A DNA stretch of 64,000 nucleotides from Flavobacterium sharifuzzamanii (GCF_003254585.1 NZ_QJGZ01000042.1:186001-250000); one strand, 5' to 3'; positions 27,896-37,729 are shown, counted from the first letter of the stretch. The notes: a model not told the origin generated them from the letters alone. Numbers and translations are program-made.

Positions 27896-28960
27896 CTATT
27901 TTCTCAAAACTCTTTTCATCGTCATCGATTTGTTGACGCTTTCTTCCCATTCTTTTTCGGGAACGCTTTCTTTTGTGATTCCGCAGCCCATATACAGAAT
28001 GGCTTTATTTTCCTTAATCTGCATGCATCGTAAATTTACAAATAAATCAGAACTTGCATTATTCCCTGCAAAAGTGCTGTTTAATTCACCTAGAAAACCA
28101 GTATAGAAAGTTCTATCGTAGTTTTCATTTTCCAAAATGAATGCTTTCGATTTCTTTTTGGGAAGTCCACAAACGGCAGGCGTTGGATGCAAGGTATCTA
28201 TTACTTCTTCTAAAGTCGAATTATCTTTTAAAACACCAGAAATATCAGTTTTAATATGCCAGATTGATCCTGCTTTTAAACTGTATGGTTCAGAAACTAC
28301 AACCGAAGCCGTAAACTCTCGAAGTCTTTTTACGATAAAATCAGTTACAAATTGCTGTTCGTCTTTTTCTTTTTGTTGCCAAACAATTTCTGTTTCCTGA
28401 TTATCTTTCTGCGTTCCTGCCAAAGCCATTGTCTCAAAAACATTTCCGTTTGCTTTTAAGAGTTTTTCAGGCGTTGCTCCCATCCAAAGTCCGATTTTAG
28501 GATGAAAGAAACAATAACAGAAAGTCGCGGGATATAATTGAACCAAATACTGAAAAGTTTCGATGAAGTCAAATTCGGCCAAAGGAACTTCTTCACTTCT
28601 TGATAAAACTACTTTTTTGAATTCTTCATTTTTAATCGCTTGAATTCCCTTAGCAACTAAATATTCATATTGAGACTTAGCTTCTAGATCAAAACTAAAA
28701 TCGTCTATTTCAATTGGTTCGAAAGAAGTTTTTTCTTTTTCAGCAGTAATAATTTCCGATTCATTTTCAGGAATCAGCACCAGCTGTTTTTCATCAAAAG
28801 AAGCAAAAACAAACCCTTTTTCGCTGTAATCAGAAACGGTATTTAAATTATTGTTCTGTTGTAAAATCCCAACAAAATTTGTTGAGTTAGGTTTTGAATA
28901 AAGTACAAAAGGTAAATTTTGTTCTTTATGATTTTTAATTTTTAAGAAAAATGGATTCAT
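27896..28960 (-). CDS. menF: Isochorismate synthase / chorismate-binding enzyme
   Basis: A 354-residue chorismate-utilising enzyme. The C-terminal 250 residues have KVVLSRSEEVPL, FCYCFFHPKIGLWMGATPEKLL, LAGTQ, IWHIKTDISGVL, LHPTPAVCGLPKKKSKAFI and FYTGFLGEL, characteristic of isochorismate synthases. The N-terminal part is short, as in Bacteroidota MenF. It converts chorismate to isochorismate for menaquinone. The gene upstream (a hotdog thioesterase, 3 bp away) would suit the later DHNA-CoA hydrolysis step, supporting a menaquinone role over a siderophore one. The absence of siderophore genes nearby also supports this. Confidence 0.87.
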   Translation of the reverse strand: MNPFFLKIKNHKEQNLPFVLYSKPNSTNFVGILQQNNNLNTVSDYSEKGFVFASFDEKQLVLIPENESEIITAEKEKTSFEPIEIDDFSFDLEAKSQYEYLVAKGIQAIKNEEFKKVVLSRSEEVPLAEFDFIETFQYLVQLYPATFCYCFFHPKIGLWMGATPEKLLKANGNVFETMALAGTQKDNQETEIVWQQKEKDEQQFVTDFIVKRLREFTASVVVSEPYSLKAGSIWHIKTDISGVLKDNSTLEEVIDTLHPTPAVCGLPKKKSKAFILENENYDRTFYTGFLGELNSTFAGNNASSDLFVNLRCMQIKENKAILYMGCGITKESVPEKEWEESVNKSMTMKRVLRK

Positions 28961-28963
28961 AAT

Positions 28964-29395
28964 TTACTCACTTTTCTTTCTATCCAAAACCATATTCGTC
29001 AGTTTGCAAAGCGAAACCAAGTTTCCTTCTTCATCGGTAATTTTAATTTCCCAAAGATGAAGGCTTCTTCCTTTGTGAATAATTCTGGCTGTTCCAAAAA
29101 CATAACCTTCACGAATACTTTTTAGATGATTTGCCGAAATTTCGATACCTCTTACCTCCTGCTCTTTCGGGTTAATAAAAAAGAATGAAGCCGCACTTCC
29201 AACGCTTTCTGCTAAAGCTACAGAGGCGCCTCCATGCAACAATCCCATTGGTTGATGAACGCTTGGATTTACAGGCATTTTTGCAGTTAAAAAATCTTCT
29301 CCGGCGTCGATATATTCAATTTTCAGCGTTTCCATTAATGTATTTTTAGAAAACTCATTACAGCGCGCTAAAATCTGTTCTTTTGTATAATTCAT
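28964..29395 (-). CDS. PaaI/MenI-like hotdog-fold thioesterase
   Basis: A 143-residue hotdog thioesterase of the PaaI/YdiI type. The active-site segment is HQPMGLLHGGASVALAESVGSAASFFF, with HGG and the catalytic Glu in ALAES. It is followed by GIEISANHLKSIREGYVFGTARIIHKGRSLHLWEIKI. YdiI/MenI enzymes hydrolyse 1,4-dihydroxy-2-naphthoyl-CoA in menaquinone synthesis, and the 3-bp junction with the isochorismate synthase gene makes this the best guess. A general acyl-CoA thioesterase remains possible. Confidence 0.87.
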   Translation of the reverse strand: MNYTKEQILARCNEFSKNTLMETLKIEYIDAGEDFLTAKMPVNPSVHQPMGLLHGGASVALAESVGSAASFFFINPKEQEVRGIEISANHLKSIREGYVFGTARIIHKGRSLHLWEIKITDEEGNLVSLCKLTNMVLDRKKSE

Positions 29396-29529
29396 TAAAA
29401 TAAACTTTAAAAACGTAAAATTAAAGAAAGATAAGACATAAATCTAAAATTCGGATTCTAAAATTAAAAATCAATTATGAACTTGTCAGTTTTTTGCTAT
29501 TTTTACAAAAACAATCAAATCTTTGGCTA

Positions 29530-29632
29530 AGATTTTTTCGCCACAGATTACACAGATTAACACAGATTTATTTTTTATCTCATTACGGAAAATCTTTTTA
29601 ATCCTTTTAATCTGTGGCAAAAAAAAAAAAAG
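29530..29632. repeat. Inverted repeat family CCACAGATT...AATCTGTGG
   Basis: CGCCACAGATTACACAGATT at the left, and TTTTTAATCCTTTTAATCTGTGGC at the right. It lies directly in front of the lipoprotein start at 29643 and produces a false upstream TTG-initiated extension of that gene. Confidence 0.8.
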
Positions 29633-29642
29633 AAAAACAACA

Positions 29643-31154
29643 ATGCGTCAATACTTTTCAATCTTCGTTCTGGGTTTAATTTTAGCGTTCAGCTCTTGCC
29701 GAACTGACTTTGATACTGTTGCCAGTTCCGGAGATTTGAAGTTCTCAAAAGACACCGTTTATTTGGATACTGTTTTTAAAAACATAGGTTCAAGCACTTA
29801 TCAATTGAAAGTTTATAACCGAAGCAAAAACGATATTTCGATTCCGACTGTTCAATTTAAAAAAGGCTTGAATTCTAAATACAGAATGACGGTTGACGGA
29901 ATGAGTGGCAACGAAGGAAAGATTTTTAAAGATGTTACGCTTTTAGCAAAAGACAGTTTGTACATTTTTATAGAAACTACAGCAGATATCACAGACGCCA
30001 ATCCATCAGATTTTTTATATACCGATGAAATTCAGTTTGACAGCGGCGCTAATCTTCAAGAAGTTGCTTTGGTAACCTTAATTCAAGATGCGGTTTTCTT
30101 ATATCCCAACCAAAATCCTGACGGAACCAAAGAAAAAATTAAAATCGACGGCAAAGATGTTGATGGATTTTATTTAAGCGAAAATGATCCAACAAACGGA
30201 AACGAACTTCTTTTTACAAATGACAAGCCTTATGTGATTTACGGATATGCAGGTGTTCCTGAAAACAAAACAGTAGCCTTTGAAGCTGGCGCAAGAGTTC
30301 ATTTTCACGCCAATTCTGGATTGTATGTTAGCAATAAAGCCTCTCTAGAAATTAATGGAACAACTTCTACAACTGATAAACTCGAAAACGAAGTGATTTT
30401 TGAAGGCGATCGTTTAGAATCACTTTATTCCGATATTCCAGGACAATGGAAATCGGTTATTTTTGAGAAAGGAAGTATGAATCATTCTATTAATCATCTG
30501 ACTTTAAAAAATGCCGTTACTGGTTTAGAATTCAGAAGTCCATTAAATACAATTGAAATTAAAAATTCGCAGATTTATAATTGTGTCGAGTACGGAATCT
30601 TAGCTCAAAACGCTCAAATTATTGGAGAAAACATAGCCATTAATTATGCTGGATTAGCTAGTTTATCTTGTGTTTATGGCGGAAACTACAAATTTACGCA
30701 TTGCACTTTCAACAACAACTGGTCGACACCTTCTCAATTTGCGGTTAACTTAAGTAATTCTTTGGCAGGGGCAACTCCAGAAACCAATCCGCTTACTCAG
30801 GCAACTTTTAATAATTGCATTATTTACGGTTCGGCTACAAATGAATTTAATTTAGATAAAAATACAAGCGCGCCATTTGTATATCAATTAAACAATTGTC
30901 TACTAAAATTTAGTAGCTCAACTAAAGATCCTAATTATCAATTTAAAACCGATACAGAACATTACACGAATATTATTCTGAATGAAAATCCGAAATTTTA
31001 TAATGTTTCTGAAAACAAATTAAATATTGATAAAACTTCTGCCGCTTTCGCGAAAGGGAATCAGGCCTATATAATTCCAACAGATATTTTAGGAATTGCA
31101 AGAACTTCGCCTCCAGATTTGGGTGCTTATCAGAGTCAGGATTTCCCTAAATGA
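29643..31154 (+). CDS. Lipoprotein with right-handed parallel beta-helix
   Basis: A 503-residue lipoprotein. The leader MRQYFSIFVLGLILAFSSC ends in a lipobox with Cys19. The N-terminal half (DTVFKNIGSSTYQLKVYNRS) resembles an immunoglobulin-like abnormal-spindle/HYDIN-type fold. The central region has repeating short strands (FEAGARVHFHANSGLYVSN, INHLTLKNAVTGLEFR, TIEIKNSQIYNCVEYGILAQN) typical of parallel beta-helices. The start at 29643 is chosen because the upstream 40 codons translate a repeat element. It is probably outer-membrane or surface anchored, with function unknown. Confidence 0.82.
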   Translation: MRQYFSIFVLGLILAFSSCRTDFDTVASSGDLKFSKDTVYLDTVFKNIGSSTYQLKVYNRSKNDISIPTVQFKKGLNSKYRMTVDGMSGNEGKIFKDVTLLAKDSLYIFIETTADITDANPSDFLYTDEIQFDSGANLQEVALVTLIQDAVFLYPNQNPDGTKEKIKIDGKDVDGFYLSENDPTNGNELLFTNDKPYVIYGYAGVPENKTVAFEAGARVHFHANSGLYVSNKASLEINGTTSTTDKLENEVIFEGDRLESLYSDIPGQWKSVIFEKGSMNHSINHLTLKNAVTGLEFRSPLNTIEIKNSQIYNCVEYGILAQNAQIIGENIAINYAGLASLSCVYGGNYKFTHCTFNNNWSTPSQFAVNLSNSLAGATPETNPLTQATFNNCIIYGSATNEFNLDKNTSAPFVYQLNNCLLKFSSSTKDPNYQFKTDTEHYTNIILNENPKFYNVSENKLNIDKTSAAFAKGNQAYIIPTDILGIARTSPPDLGAYQSQDFPK

Positions 31155-31551
31155 TGATTTTGCCACGAAGGTTTTTTATGTCACAAAGTATATCGTAGAG
31201 ACGCACTGCAGTGCGTCTACGCAACGAATATCCACAATACCTTAGACGCACTGCGATTCAATATTTGAACCAAAATCTAATCTTTATCAAGCCTCTTGCA
31301 AAGATTGGCGACATTCTGTGCAGAGCTACCTGTGGAGATGTGCTTCGCCTGTTCGCTATCGCTCGAGTCTCCTTCGTCGAAATAACAAAAATTGAGCACA
31401 ACTAATCTGCGTAAGAAAATATATCTAAAATTAAACATCGCTTAACGTTTTGCTTTCATAAAAATAGTAGATTTGTTATAACACATTTTTAAAAACTTAA
31501 TAATCAAGTTTTTAAAACAATCTTATCAACCAAATCTTAAACCTATTAATT
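31155..31551. repeat. 397-bp gap with repeat elements and the promoter of the nuclease gene
   Basis: The left part contains the palindrome GACGCACTGCAGTGCGTC (31199-31216) and a partial second copy TTAGACGCACTGC, then a TTGCAAAGATTGGCGACATTC / CGCTCGAGTCTCCTTCGTCGAAATAAC piece related to the TTTCGAGGAA family. A 64-codon open frame across this block is not a gene. The right part holds the promoter listed at 31468. Confidence 0.65.
31468..31475 (+). promoter_or_regulatory. -7 promoter box TAGATTTG of the nuclease gene
   Basis: TAGATTTG fits TAnnTTTG and lies about 77 bp before the start at 31552. A TTG 15 bp upstream could be a short-spaced -33 box. Confidence 0.5.
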
Positions 31552-33396
31552 ATGAAAAAAAACTACTTTTTACTGTTATTGTTTCTTACTACAATTGGTT
31601 TTGCCCAAATTCCATCTGGATATTACAGCACGGCGACAGGAACGGGATACACTTTAAAAACACAATTGTATAACATTATTAAAGGTCATACTGATAATGG
31701 ATATGCAGGTTTGTACACTACTTACCAAACTTCAGACGTTGACAATTTCTACGAAAATGACGGAACTGTTTTAGATATGTATTCTGAAAATCCTTCTGGA
31801 ACAGATCCGTACACTTATACAACTGGAACTACTCAAAGATGTGGCAGTTATTCTGTTGAAGGCGATTGCTACAATAGAGAACACATTATTCCGCAATCGG
31901 TTTTTAATGAACAATCACCAATGGTTGCCGATGCCCATTTTATAACTCCAACCGACGGAAAAGTAAACGGAATACGTTCGAACTATCCGCACGGAAATGT
32001 AAGTTCCGCAACATACACTTCTCAAAACGGAAGCAAATTAGGATCAAGTGCCGTTTCTGGATATTCGGGAACAGTTTTCGAACCAATCAATGATTTTAAA
32101 GGCGATATTGCCCGAATGTATTTCTATTTTGCAACGCGATACGAAAACACTGTCGCAGGTTATTCTTATGCTATGTTTAATGGTTCAAGCAACCAAGTTT
32201 TTACAACAGCTTTCTTGAATATGCTTTTAGCTTGGCACGCGCAAGACCCCGTTAGCGCAAGAGAAATTGCGAGAAACAACGCAATTTATTCACGCCAAAA
32301 TAATCGTAATCCGTTTATTGATCATCCAGAATATGTAAATCAAATTTGGGGTGGAGCTCCTTCTGGCGATACTCAAGCACCGACTGTACCAACAAGTTTG
32401 GCTTCGACATCAAAAACTGCAACCTCAATTACACTTTCGTGGACGGCCTCTACAGATAATGTAGCCGTTACAGGTTATGATGTTTATGCAAATAGTGTTT
32501 TAAAAACAACCGTTTCTAGCACAAGTACAACAATTACAGGTCTAACAGCTTCAACAGCTTATTCTATTTATGTAAAAGCAAAAGATGCAGCAGGAAATGC
32601 TTCTGCGTCAAGCAATACAATAAACGTTACAACAGACAGCAACGGAACTGGAACTGCAACCGATCTTCTTTTCTCTGAATACATTGAAGGCTCTGGAAAC
32701 AACAAAGCTTTAGAAATTGCAAACAATACTGGAGCTTCTATTAATTTATCGGCTTATACAATTAAAAAACAAACAAATGGAGCAGGTTCTTGGAGTACAG
32801 GTTTAGCTTTGAGCGGAACTTTAGCTACTGGAAGCAAATTTGTAATTGTAAACAGTTCTATGTCATCTAGCTGTTTTTCTACGAGTGCTGCCAATATTTC
32901 GACCACCGCAACTGAACTTACTTTTAATGGAAATGATGCTGTAGGTTTATTTAAAAATGGAGTTTTAATTGACATTATCGGAACTTTCAATGGCGGAACA
33001 GCCAATTTTGCCATCGATGTTACTTTAAGAAGAAAATCTACTGTGACTACTCCGAGCACAACATTCAATTTAAGCGCACAATGGGATTCGTATTCTCAAG
33101 ATACTTGCAACAACTTAGCGAGCAAGATGGTTCAGACTGCTGAAATCGAAGAAGAGGTCATTGCAGGCGAAATTGCGATTTACCCAAATCCGTCTAATGG
33201 AAATTTCAATATTCAGCCAGGTATTATAAACAGTCCTTATTCTGTTGAAATTTTCTCATTCTCTGGTCAGAAAGTTTTCGAACAACAAAACACAACTTCT
33301 CCAGAGGTTTCTGTACATAATCTTTCAACAGGAATCTATATTATTAAAATTGTAAAAGGAGAAAAAACAGCTTTTAAAAAGGTCATTATTAATTAA
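31552..33396 (+). CDS. T9SS-exported endonuclease I with FN3, lamin-tail and sorting domains
   Basis: A 614-residue multidomain exported nuclease. The signal peptide (MKKNYFLLLLFLTTIGFAQ) is followed by an endonuclease I domain (about residues 25-265) with the active site DCYNREHIIPQSVFN and ADAHFITPTDGKVNGIRSN. Next come a fibronectin type III domain (about 275-365, TQAPTVPTSLASTSKTATS), a lamin-tail domain (about 370-515, LLFSEYIEGSGNNKALEI) and a C-terminal type IX sorting domain (EIAIYPNPSNGNFNIQPG...IYIIKIVKGEKTAFKKVIIN). It probably degrades extracellular nucleic acids for nutrients. It has its own promoter and terminator. Confidence 0.93.
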   Translation: MKKNYFLLLLFLTTIGFAQIPSGYYSTATGTGYTLKTQLYNIIKGHTDNGYAGLYTTYQTSDVDNFYENDGTVLDMYSENPSGTDPYTYTTGTTQRCGSYSVEGDCYNREHIIPQSVFNEQSPMVADAHFITPTDGKVNGIRSNYPHGNVSSATYTSQNGSKLGSSAVSGYSGTVFEPINDFKGDIARMYFYFATRYENTVAGYSYAMFNGSSNQVFTTAFLNMLLAWHAQDPVSAREIARNNAIYSRQNNRNPFIDHPEYVNQIWGGAPSGDTQAPTVPTSLASTSKTATSITLSWTASTDNVAVTGYDVYANSVLKTTVSSTSTTITGLTASTAYSIYVKAKDAAGNASASSNTINVTTDSNGTGTATDLLFSEYIEGSGNNKALEIANNTGASINLSAYTIKKQTNGAGSWSTGLALSGTLATGSKFVIVNSSMSSSCFSTSAANISTTATELTFNGNDAVGLFKNGVLIDIIGTFNGGTANFAIDVTLRRKSTVTTPSTTFNLSAQWDSYSQDTCNNLASKMVQTAEIEEEVIAGEIAIYPNPSNGNFNIQPGIINSPYSVEIFSFSGQKVFEQQNTTSPEVSVHNLSTGIYIIKIVKGEKTAFKKVIIN

Positions 33397-33416
33397 AATT
33401 TAGATTTTCATCAACC

Positions 33417-33443
33417 AAAAAAGCGGCAAATTGCCGCTTTTTT
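33417..33443 (+). terminator. Rho-independent terminator after the nuclease gene
   Basis: Stem AAAAGCGGCAA / TTGCCGCTTTT with a T-run, about 20 bp after the stop. The following 300 bp to purL are AT-rich with no gene. Confidence 0.9.
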
Positions 33444-33726
33444 CATTATCTGTGAAAGATTTTTCTTTAGAAACGTATTTTTAATCACTTTCTGCGTTTC
33501 GTAAATTTTGCAGATTTGCTCATGTATAAATGCCAAAACTGTATCATTTCAGTTCTGACTTTTTCCTTTCTAAAAGTTTAATATTACAGAACATATCAAA
33601 AAAGAAAAATTACTAAATCTTTAAATTTTCTCATAGATCGAAACCTCTTGATATTGCGTCTTTTTGGTAGAAAAAATGCAAGAAAAAAGCAATTTCATTT
33701 TTTTTGAAAAGAGATGGTTTTCAAAT

Positions 33727-33757
33727 TTGCGCTTACTATTTATTTACATTAAATTTG
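33727..33757 (+). promoter_or_regulatory. purL promoter (TTG - 20 bp - TAAATTTG)
   Basis: TTG at 33727-33729 and TAAATTTG at 33750-33757 match the Bacteroidota TTG/TAnnTTTG promoter with a 20-bp spacer. They lie 26 bp before the purL start. Confidence 0.75.
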
Positions 33758-33782
33758 CAGCTCAATACAACAAACTACACAA

Positions 33783-36700
33783 ATGATCCATTTCTTTGAA
33801 AACCAAAGCAAAACTGTTTTTGCCGTACAAACGCAAAACGAAATTTCAGCTCAAGACATTTCAAAATTAAACTGGCTTTTTGCCGACGCAAGTAAGATCG
33901 AAAAATCTGCATTACCTGGTTTCTTTGTTGGCCCACGCGCTACCATGATTACACCTTGGAGTACAAATGCTGTAGAAATTACTCAAAATATGGGAATTTC
34001 TGGCATTATCAGAATCGAAGAATTTCATCCTGCAACGGAAGATTTTACTGATTTTGACCCAATGCTTTCTCAAAAATTCAACGAATTAGATCAAGAAATC
34101 TTCACTATCAACATTCAGCCAGAGCCAATTCTAGAAATTGATGATATTGCTGCATACAACAAAGTAGAAGGTTTAGCTTTAAGCGAAGAAGAAGTTGAGT
34201 ATTTAAACAATCTTTCAACTAAACTAGGAAGAAAATTAACAGATTCTGAAATTTTTGCTTTCTCTCAAGCAAACTCAGAGCACTGCCGTCACAAAATCTT
34301 CAACGGAACATTTGTAATTGATGGCGAAGAAAAAGAAACTTCTCTTTTCAAATTAATCAAAAAAACATCTCAAGAAAATCCTAACGATATTGTTTCTGCT
34401 TACAAAGACAACGTGGCTTTTGTAAAAGGACCAAAAGTGCAGCAGTTTGCACCAAAATCGGCTGATAAACCTGATTTTTACGAAATAAAAGAATTTGATT
34501 CGGTTATCTCATTAAAAGCCGAAACACACAATTTCCCAACAACAGTTGAGCCTTTCAACGGAGCTGCAACAGGTTCTGGAGGAGAAATTCGTGACCGTTT
34601 AGCTGGAGGTCAAGGATCATTGCCATTGGCTGGAACTGCAGTTTACATGACTTCTTACTCTCGTTTGAAAGAAGATAGAAAATGGGAAAATGCTGTTGAA
34701 GAAAGAAAATGGTTGTACCAAACACCAATGGATATTTTAATCAAAGCTTCAAACGGAGCTTCAGATTTCGGAAATAAATTTGGTCAGCCACTTATTACAG
34801 GTTCTGTTTTAACTTTCGAACACGAAGAAGAAAACAGAAAAATTGGTTACGACAAAGTAATCATGCAAGCGGGTGGAATCGGTTACGGAAAATTAGATCA
34901 ATCTATCAAACACAAACCAAAAGAAGGCGATAAAATTGTAATTCTTGGAGGTGAAAATTATAGAATCGGAATGGGTGGTGCTGCAGTTTCTTCTGCAGAT
35001 ACAGGAGCTTTCGGTTCAGGAATTGAGTTAAATGCGATTCAGCGTTCGAACCCAGAAATGCAAAAACGTGCTGCAAACGCGATTCGTGGTTTAGTAGAAA
35101 GCGACAATAACCCAATTGTTTCTATTCACGATCACGGTGCGGGTGGACACTTAAACTGTCTTTCTGAGTTAGTTGAAGAAACTGGAGGTTTGATTGATTT
35201 AGATAAATTGCCTGTTGGAGACCCAACACTTTCTGCAAAAGAAATTATCGGTAACGAATCTCAAGAAAGAATGGGATTAGTTATTGGTCAAAAAGATATT
35301 GATACATTACAAAGAATCGCTGACAGAGAGCGTTCTCCAATGTATGAAGTTGGAGATGTTACGGGAGATCACCGTTTTACTTTCCAATCAAAAACTAACG
35401 GTTCAAAACCGATGGATTATGCTTTAGAAGATTTCTTCGGAAGTTCTCCAAAAACGGTTATGACAGACAAAACAGTTGATAGAAAATATGCTGATGTTGC
35501 TTACAACGCAGGAGATTTCGAAACCTATTTAAAAGACGTTTTACGTTTAGAGGCTGTTGCTTCAAAAGACTGGTTGACGAACAAAGTTGACCGTTGCGTA
35601 GGTGGAAAAGTAGCTAAACAACAAAATGCTGGACCGTTACAATTGCCTTTAAATAATGTTGGAGTTATGGCTCTAGATTATTTAGGAAAAGAAGGTATTG
35701 CAACTTCTATCGGGCACGCTCCTATCGCTGCTTTGATTGATCCAGTTGCAGGATCTAGAAATGCTATTGCAGAATCATTATCAAACATTATCTGGGCTCC
35801 AATTAAAGATCAATTGAAAGGAATTTCATTATCTGCAAACTGGATGTGGGCTTGTAAAAACGAAGGTGAAGATGCTCGTTTATACGACGCTGTACAAGGA
35901 TGTTCAGATTTTGCAATTGAATTAGGAATCAATATTCCGACAGGAAAAGATTCACTTTCAATGAAACAAAAATATCCAAACGATGAAGTAATTGCGCCAG
36001 GAACGGTTATTATTTCAGCTGCCGGAAACTGTACAGATATTAGAAAAGTAGTTGAACCTGTTTTACAGAAAAACGGAGATTCAATCTATTATATCAATTT
36101 GTCTCAGGATGATTTCAAATTAGGAGGTTCATCTTTTGCACAAATTAGAAATACAATCGGGAACGAAACTTCTACAATTAAAGATTCGGCTTTCTTCAAA
36201 AATGCATTTAATACGATTCAGGAATTAATCGGCGACAACCAAATTTTAGCAGGTCACGATATCGGAAGCGGTGGTTTAATTACTACTTTATTAGAATTGT
36301 GTTTTGCAGATGTAAATCTTGGAGCAAAAATTGATTTCAGCGCTTTCGCGGAAAAAGATTTATTAAAAATCCTTTTCGCTGAAAATATCGGAATTGTATT
36401 CCAAGCTAAATCTGATGCAGCTGTTGAAGCTAAATTAAATGCTAATAATGTTGAATTCTTCAAAATTGGTTCTGTAACTTCTACAGCAACTTTAGAAGTT
36501 GCAAATTGGAAGTTAGATATTCCAACTTACAGAGACGTTTGGTTTGAAACTTCTTATTTATTAGATCAAAAACAATCTAAAAACGGAAGAGCTCAGGCAC
36601 GTTTTGAAAACTATAAAAATCAGGTTTTAAACTATACTTTCCCAACACATTTTACAGGAAAGAAACCGGAAATCGACAATTCTAAACCAAGACCAAAAGC

Positions 36701-37436
36701 AGCTATTATTCGTGAAAAAGGAAGTAATTCTGAGCGTGAAATGGCAAATGCTATGTACTTAGCTGGATTTGATGTAAAAGACGTTCACATGACGGATTTA
36801 ATTTCTGGTCGTGAAACTCTTGAAGACATTCAGTTTATTGGAGCAGTTGGAGGATTCTCTAACTCAGACGTTTTAGGTTCGGCTAAAGGTTGGGCTGGAG
36901 CTTTCTTATACAATGAAAAAGCAAAAACAGCTTTAGATAATTTCTTCAAAAGAGAAGATACTCTTTCTGTTGGAATCTGTAACGGTTGCCAATTGTTTAT
37001 GGAATTAGAAGTTATTAATCCAGAACATGAAGTTCACGGAAAAATGCACCATAACGAAAGCCAGAAACACGAAAGTATCTTTACTTCTGTAACAGTTCAA
37101 GAAAATAATTCTGTAATGTTATCAACTTTGGCAGGAAGCACTTTAGGAGTTTGGGTTTCTCACGGAGAAGGTAAATTCAAATTACCTTATGCAGAAGACC
37201 AATATAACATCGTTTCTAAATATGCTTACGAAGGTTATCCTGCAAACCCTAACGGTTCTGATTATAACACAGCAATGATGTGTGATAAAACTGGAAGACA
37301 TTTGGTTATGATGCCTCATATTGAGCGTTCTACTTTCCAATGGAACTGGGCTCATTATCCAAAAGACAGAAATGACGAGGTTACGCCTTGGCATGAAGCT
37401 TTTGTTAACGCCAGAAAATGGATTGAGAAAAACTAA
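33783..37436 (+). CDS. purL: Phosphoribosylformylglycinamidine synthase, single-chain
   Basis: A 1217-residue single-chain FGAM synthase that converts FGAR, ATP and glutamine to FGAM in purine synthesis. The linker and synthase domains include LGRKLTDSEIFAFSQANSEHCRHKIF, LKAETHNFPTTVEPFNGAATGSGGEIRD and VSIHDHGAGGHLNCLSELVEE. The C-terminal class I glutamine amidotransferase has the nucleophile Cys in SVGICNGCQLFMEL and a distal His/Glu in MMPHIERS. Length is slightly shorter than the 1290 residues of proteobacterial PurL. It is monocistronic with a clear promoter and terminator. GC content and codon choice look more biased than in its neighbours, consistent with high expression. Confidence 0.96.
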   Translation: MIHFFENQSKTVFAVQTQNEISAQDISKLNWLFADASKIEKSALPGFFVGPRATMITPWSTNAVEITQNMGISGIIRIEEFHPATEDFTDFDPMLSQKFNELDQEIFTINIQPEPILEIDDIAAYNKVEGLALSEEEVEYLNNLSTKLGRKLTDSEIFAFSQANSEHCRHKIFNGTFVIDGEEKETSLFKLIKKTSQENPNDIVSAYKDNVAFVKGPKVQQFAPKSADKPDFYEIKEFDSVISLKAETHNFPTTVEPFNGAATGSGGEIRDRLAGGQGSLPLAGTAVYMTSYSRLKEDRKWENAVEERKWLYQTPMDILIKASNGASDFGNKFGQPLITGSVLTFEHEEENRKIGYDKVIMQAGGIGYGKLDQSIKHKPKEGDKIVILGGENYRIGMGGAAVSSADTGAFGSGIELNAIQRSNPEMQKRAANAIRGLVESDNNPIVSIHDHGAGGHLNCLSELVEETGGLIDLDKLPVGDPTLSAKEIIGNESQERMGLVIGQKDIDTLQRIADRERSPMYEVGDVTGDHRFTFQSKTNGSKPMDYALEDFFGSSPKTVMTDKTVDRKYADVAYNAGDFETYLKDVLRLEAVASKDWLTNKVDRCVGGKVAKQQNAGPLQLPLNNVGVMALDYLGKEGIATSIGHAPIAALIDPVAGSRNAIAESLSNIIWAPIKDQLKGISLSANWMWACKNEGEDARLYDAVQGCSDFAIELGINIPTGKDSLSMKQKYPNDEVIAPGTVIISAAGNCTDIRKVVEPVLQKNGDSIYYINLSQDDFKLGGSSFAQIRNTIGNETSTIKDSAFFKNAFNTIQELIGDNQILAGHDIGSGGLITTLLELCFADVNLGAKIDFSAFAEKDLLKILFAENIGIVFQAKSDAAVEAKLNANNVEFFKIGSVTSTATLEVANWKLDIPTYRDVWFETSYLLDQKQSKNGRAQARFENYKNQVLNYTFPTHFTGKKPEIDNSKPRPKAAIIREKGSNSEREMANAMYLAGFDVKDVHMTDLISGRETLEDIQFIGAVGGFSNSDVLGSAKGWAGAFLYNEKAKTALDNFFKREDTLSVGICNGCQLFMELEVINPEHEVHGKMHHNESQKHESIFTSVTVQENNSVMLSTLAGSTLGVWVSHGEGKFKLPYAEDQYNIVSKYAYEGYPANPNGSDYNTAMMCDKTGRHLVMMPHIERSTFQWNWAHYPKDRNDEVTPWHEAFVNARKWIEKN

Positions 37437-37455
37437 AAATATATTTTTACTAAAA

Positions 37456-37481
37456 GCGCCCGGATTTATCGGGCGTTTTTT
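37456..37481 (+). terminator. purL terminator
   Basis: GCGCCCG / CGGGCG hairpin with ATTTAT loop and a T-run, 20 bp after the stop. Confidence 0.88.
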
Positions 37482-37483
37482 GT

Positions 37484-37567
37484 TTGCCACAGATTACACA
37501 GATTAACACAGATTCTTTTTCATCAATTAAAAAATCATTCTAATCCTTTTAATCTGTGGCAAAAAAT
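37484..37567. repeat. Inverted repeat family CCACAGATT...AATCTGTGG
   Basis: TTTGCCACAGATTACACAGATT left and AATCCTTTTAATCTGTGGCAAA right, 84 bp, closely matching the copy at 29530. It is followed by the smaller element at 37584. Confidence 0.8.
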
Positions 37568-37583
37568 TACTTTTCCTCAATCT

Positions 37584-37610
37584 TGTCATTCCAAGGAACA
37601 AGGAATGACA
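37584..37610. repeat. Perfect 9-bp inverted repeat TGTCATTCC/GGAATGACA
   Basis: TGTCATTCC and GGAATGACA flank AAGGAACAA. This is a short derivative of the TTCGAGGAA/CCTCGAAATGACA family (4173, 58633). Confidence 0.7.
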
Positions 37611-37650
37611 AACTTTGTATGAATGGATATTAAACCGAAATACAAAACTA

Positions 37651-37729
37651 TTTAAAACTATTCTAAGATTAATTTAATGGTATCTTAAGACAGCTTAAGG
37701 AAGCGTAAACAATCGGATAAATATCTTTG
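37651..37729 (+). promoter_or_regulatory. Six TTTAA/CTTAAG repeats phased at 10-11 bp plus -7 box TATCTTTG
   Basis: TTTAAA (37651), TCTAAG (37662), TTTAAT (37673), CTTAAG (37684), CTTAAG (37694) and CGTAAA (37704) start at steps of 11, 11, 11, 10 and 10 bp. The -7 box TATCTTTG follows at 37722-37729. One-turn phasing of direct repeats next to a promoter is the layout bound by OmpR/PhoB-type response regulators. No such regulator is encoded nearby. Confidence 0.55.

Noticed and set aside
29523..29642. TTG start adding 40 residues to the lipoprotein
   Set aside because: The extension is translated repeat sequence; the ATG at 29643 gives a lipobox at Cys19.
31211..31405. 64-codon open frame
   Set aside because: It spans the GACGCACTGC palindrome and other repeat pieces, with no conserved or coding-like features.
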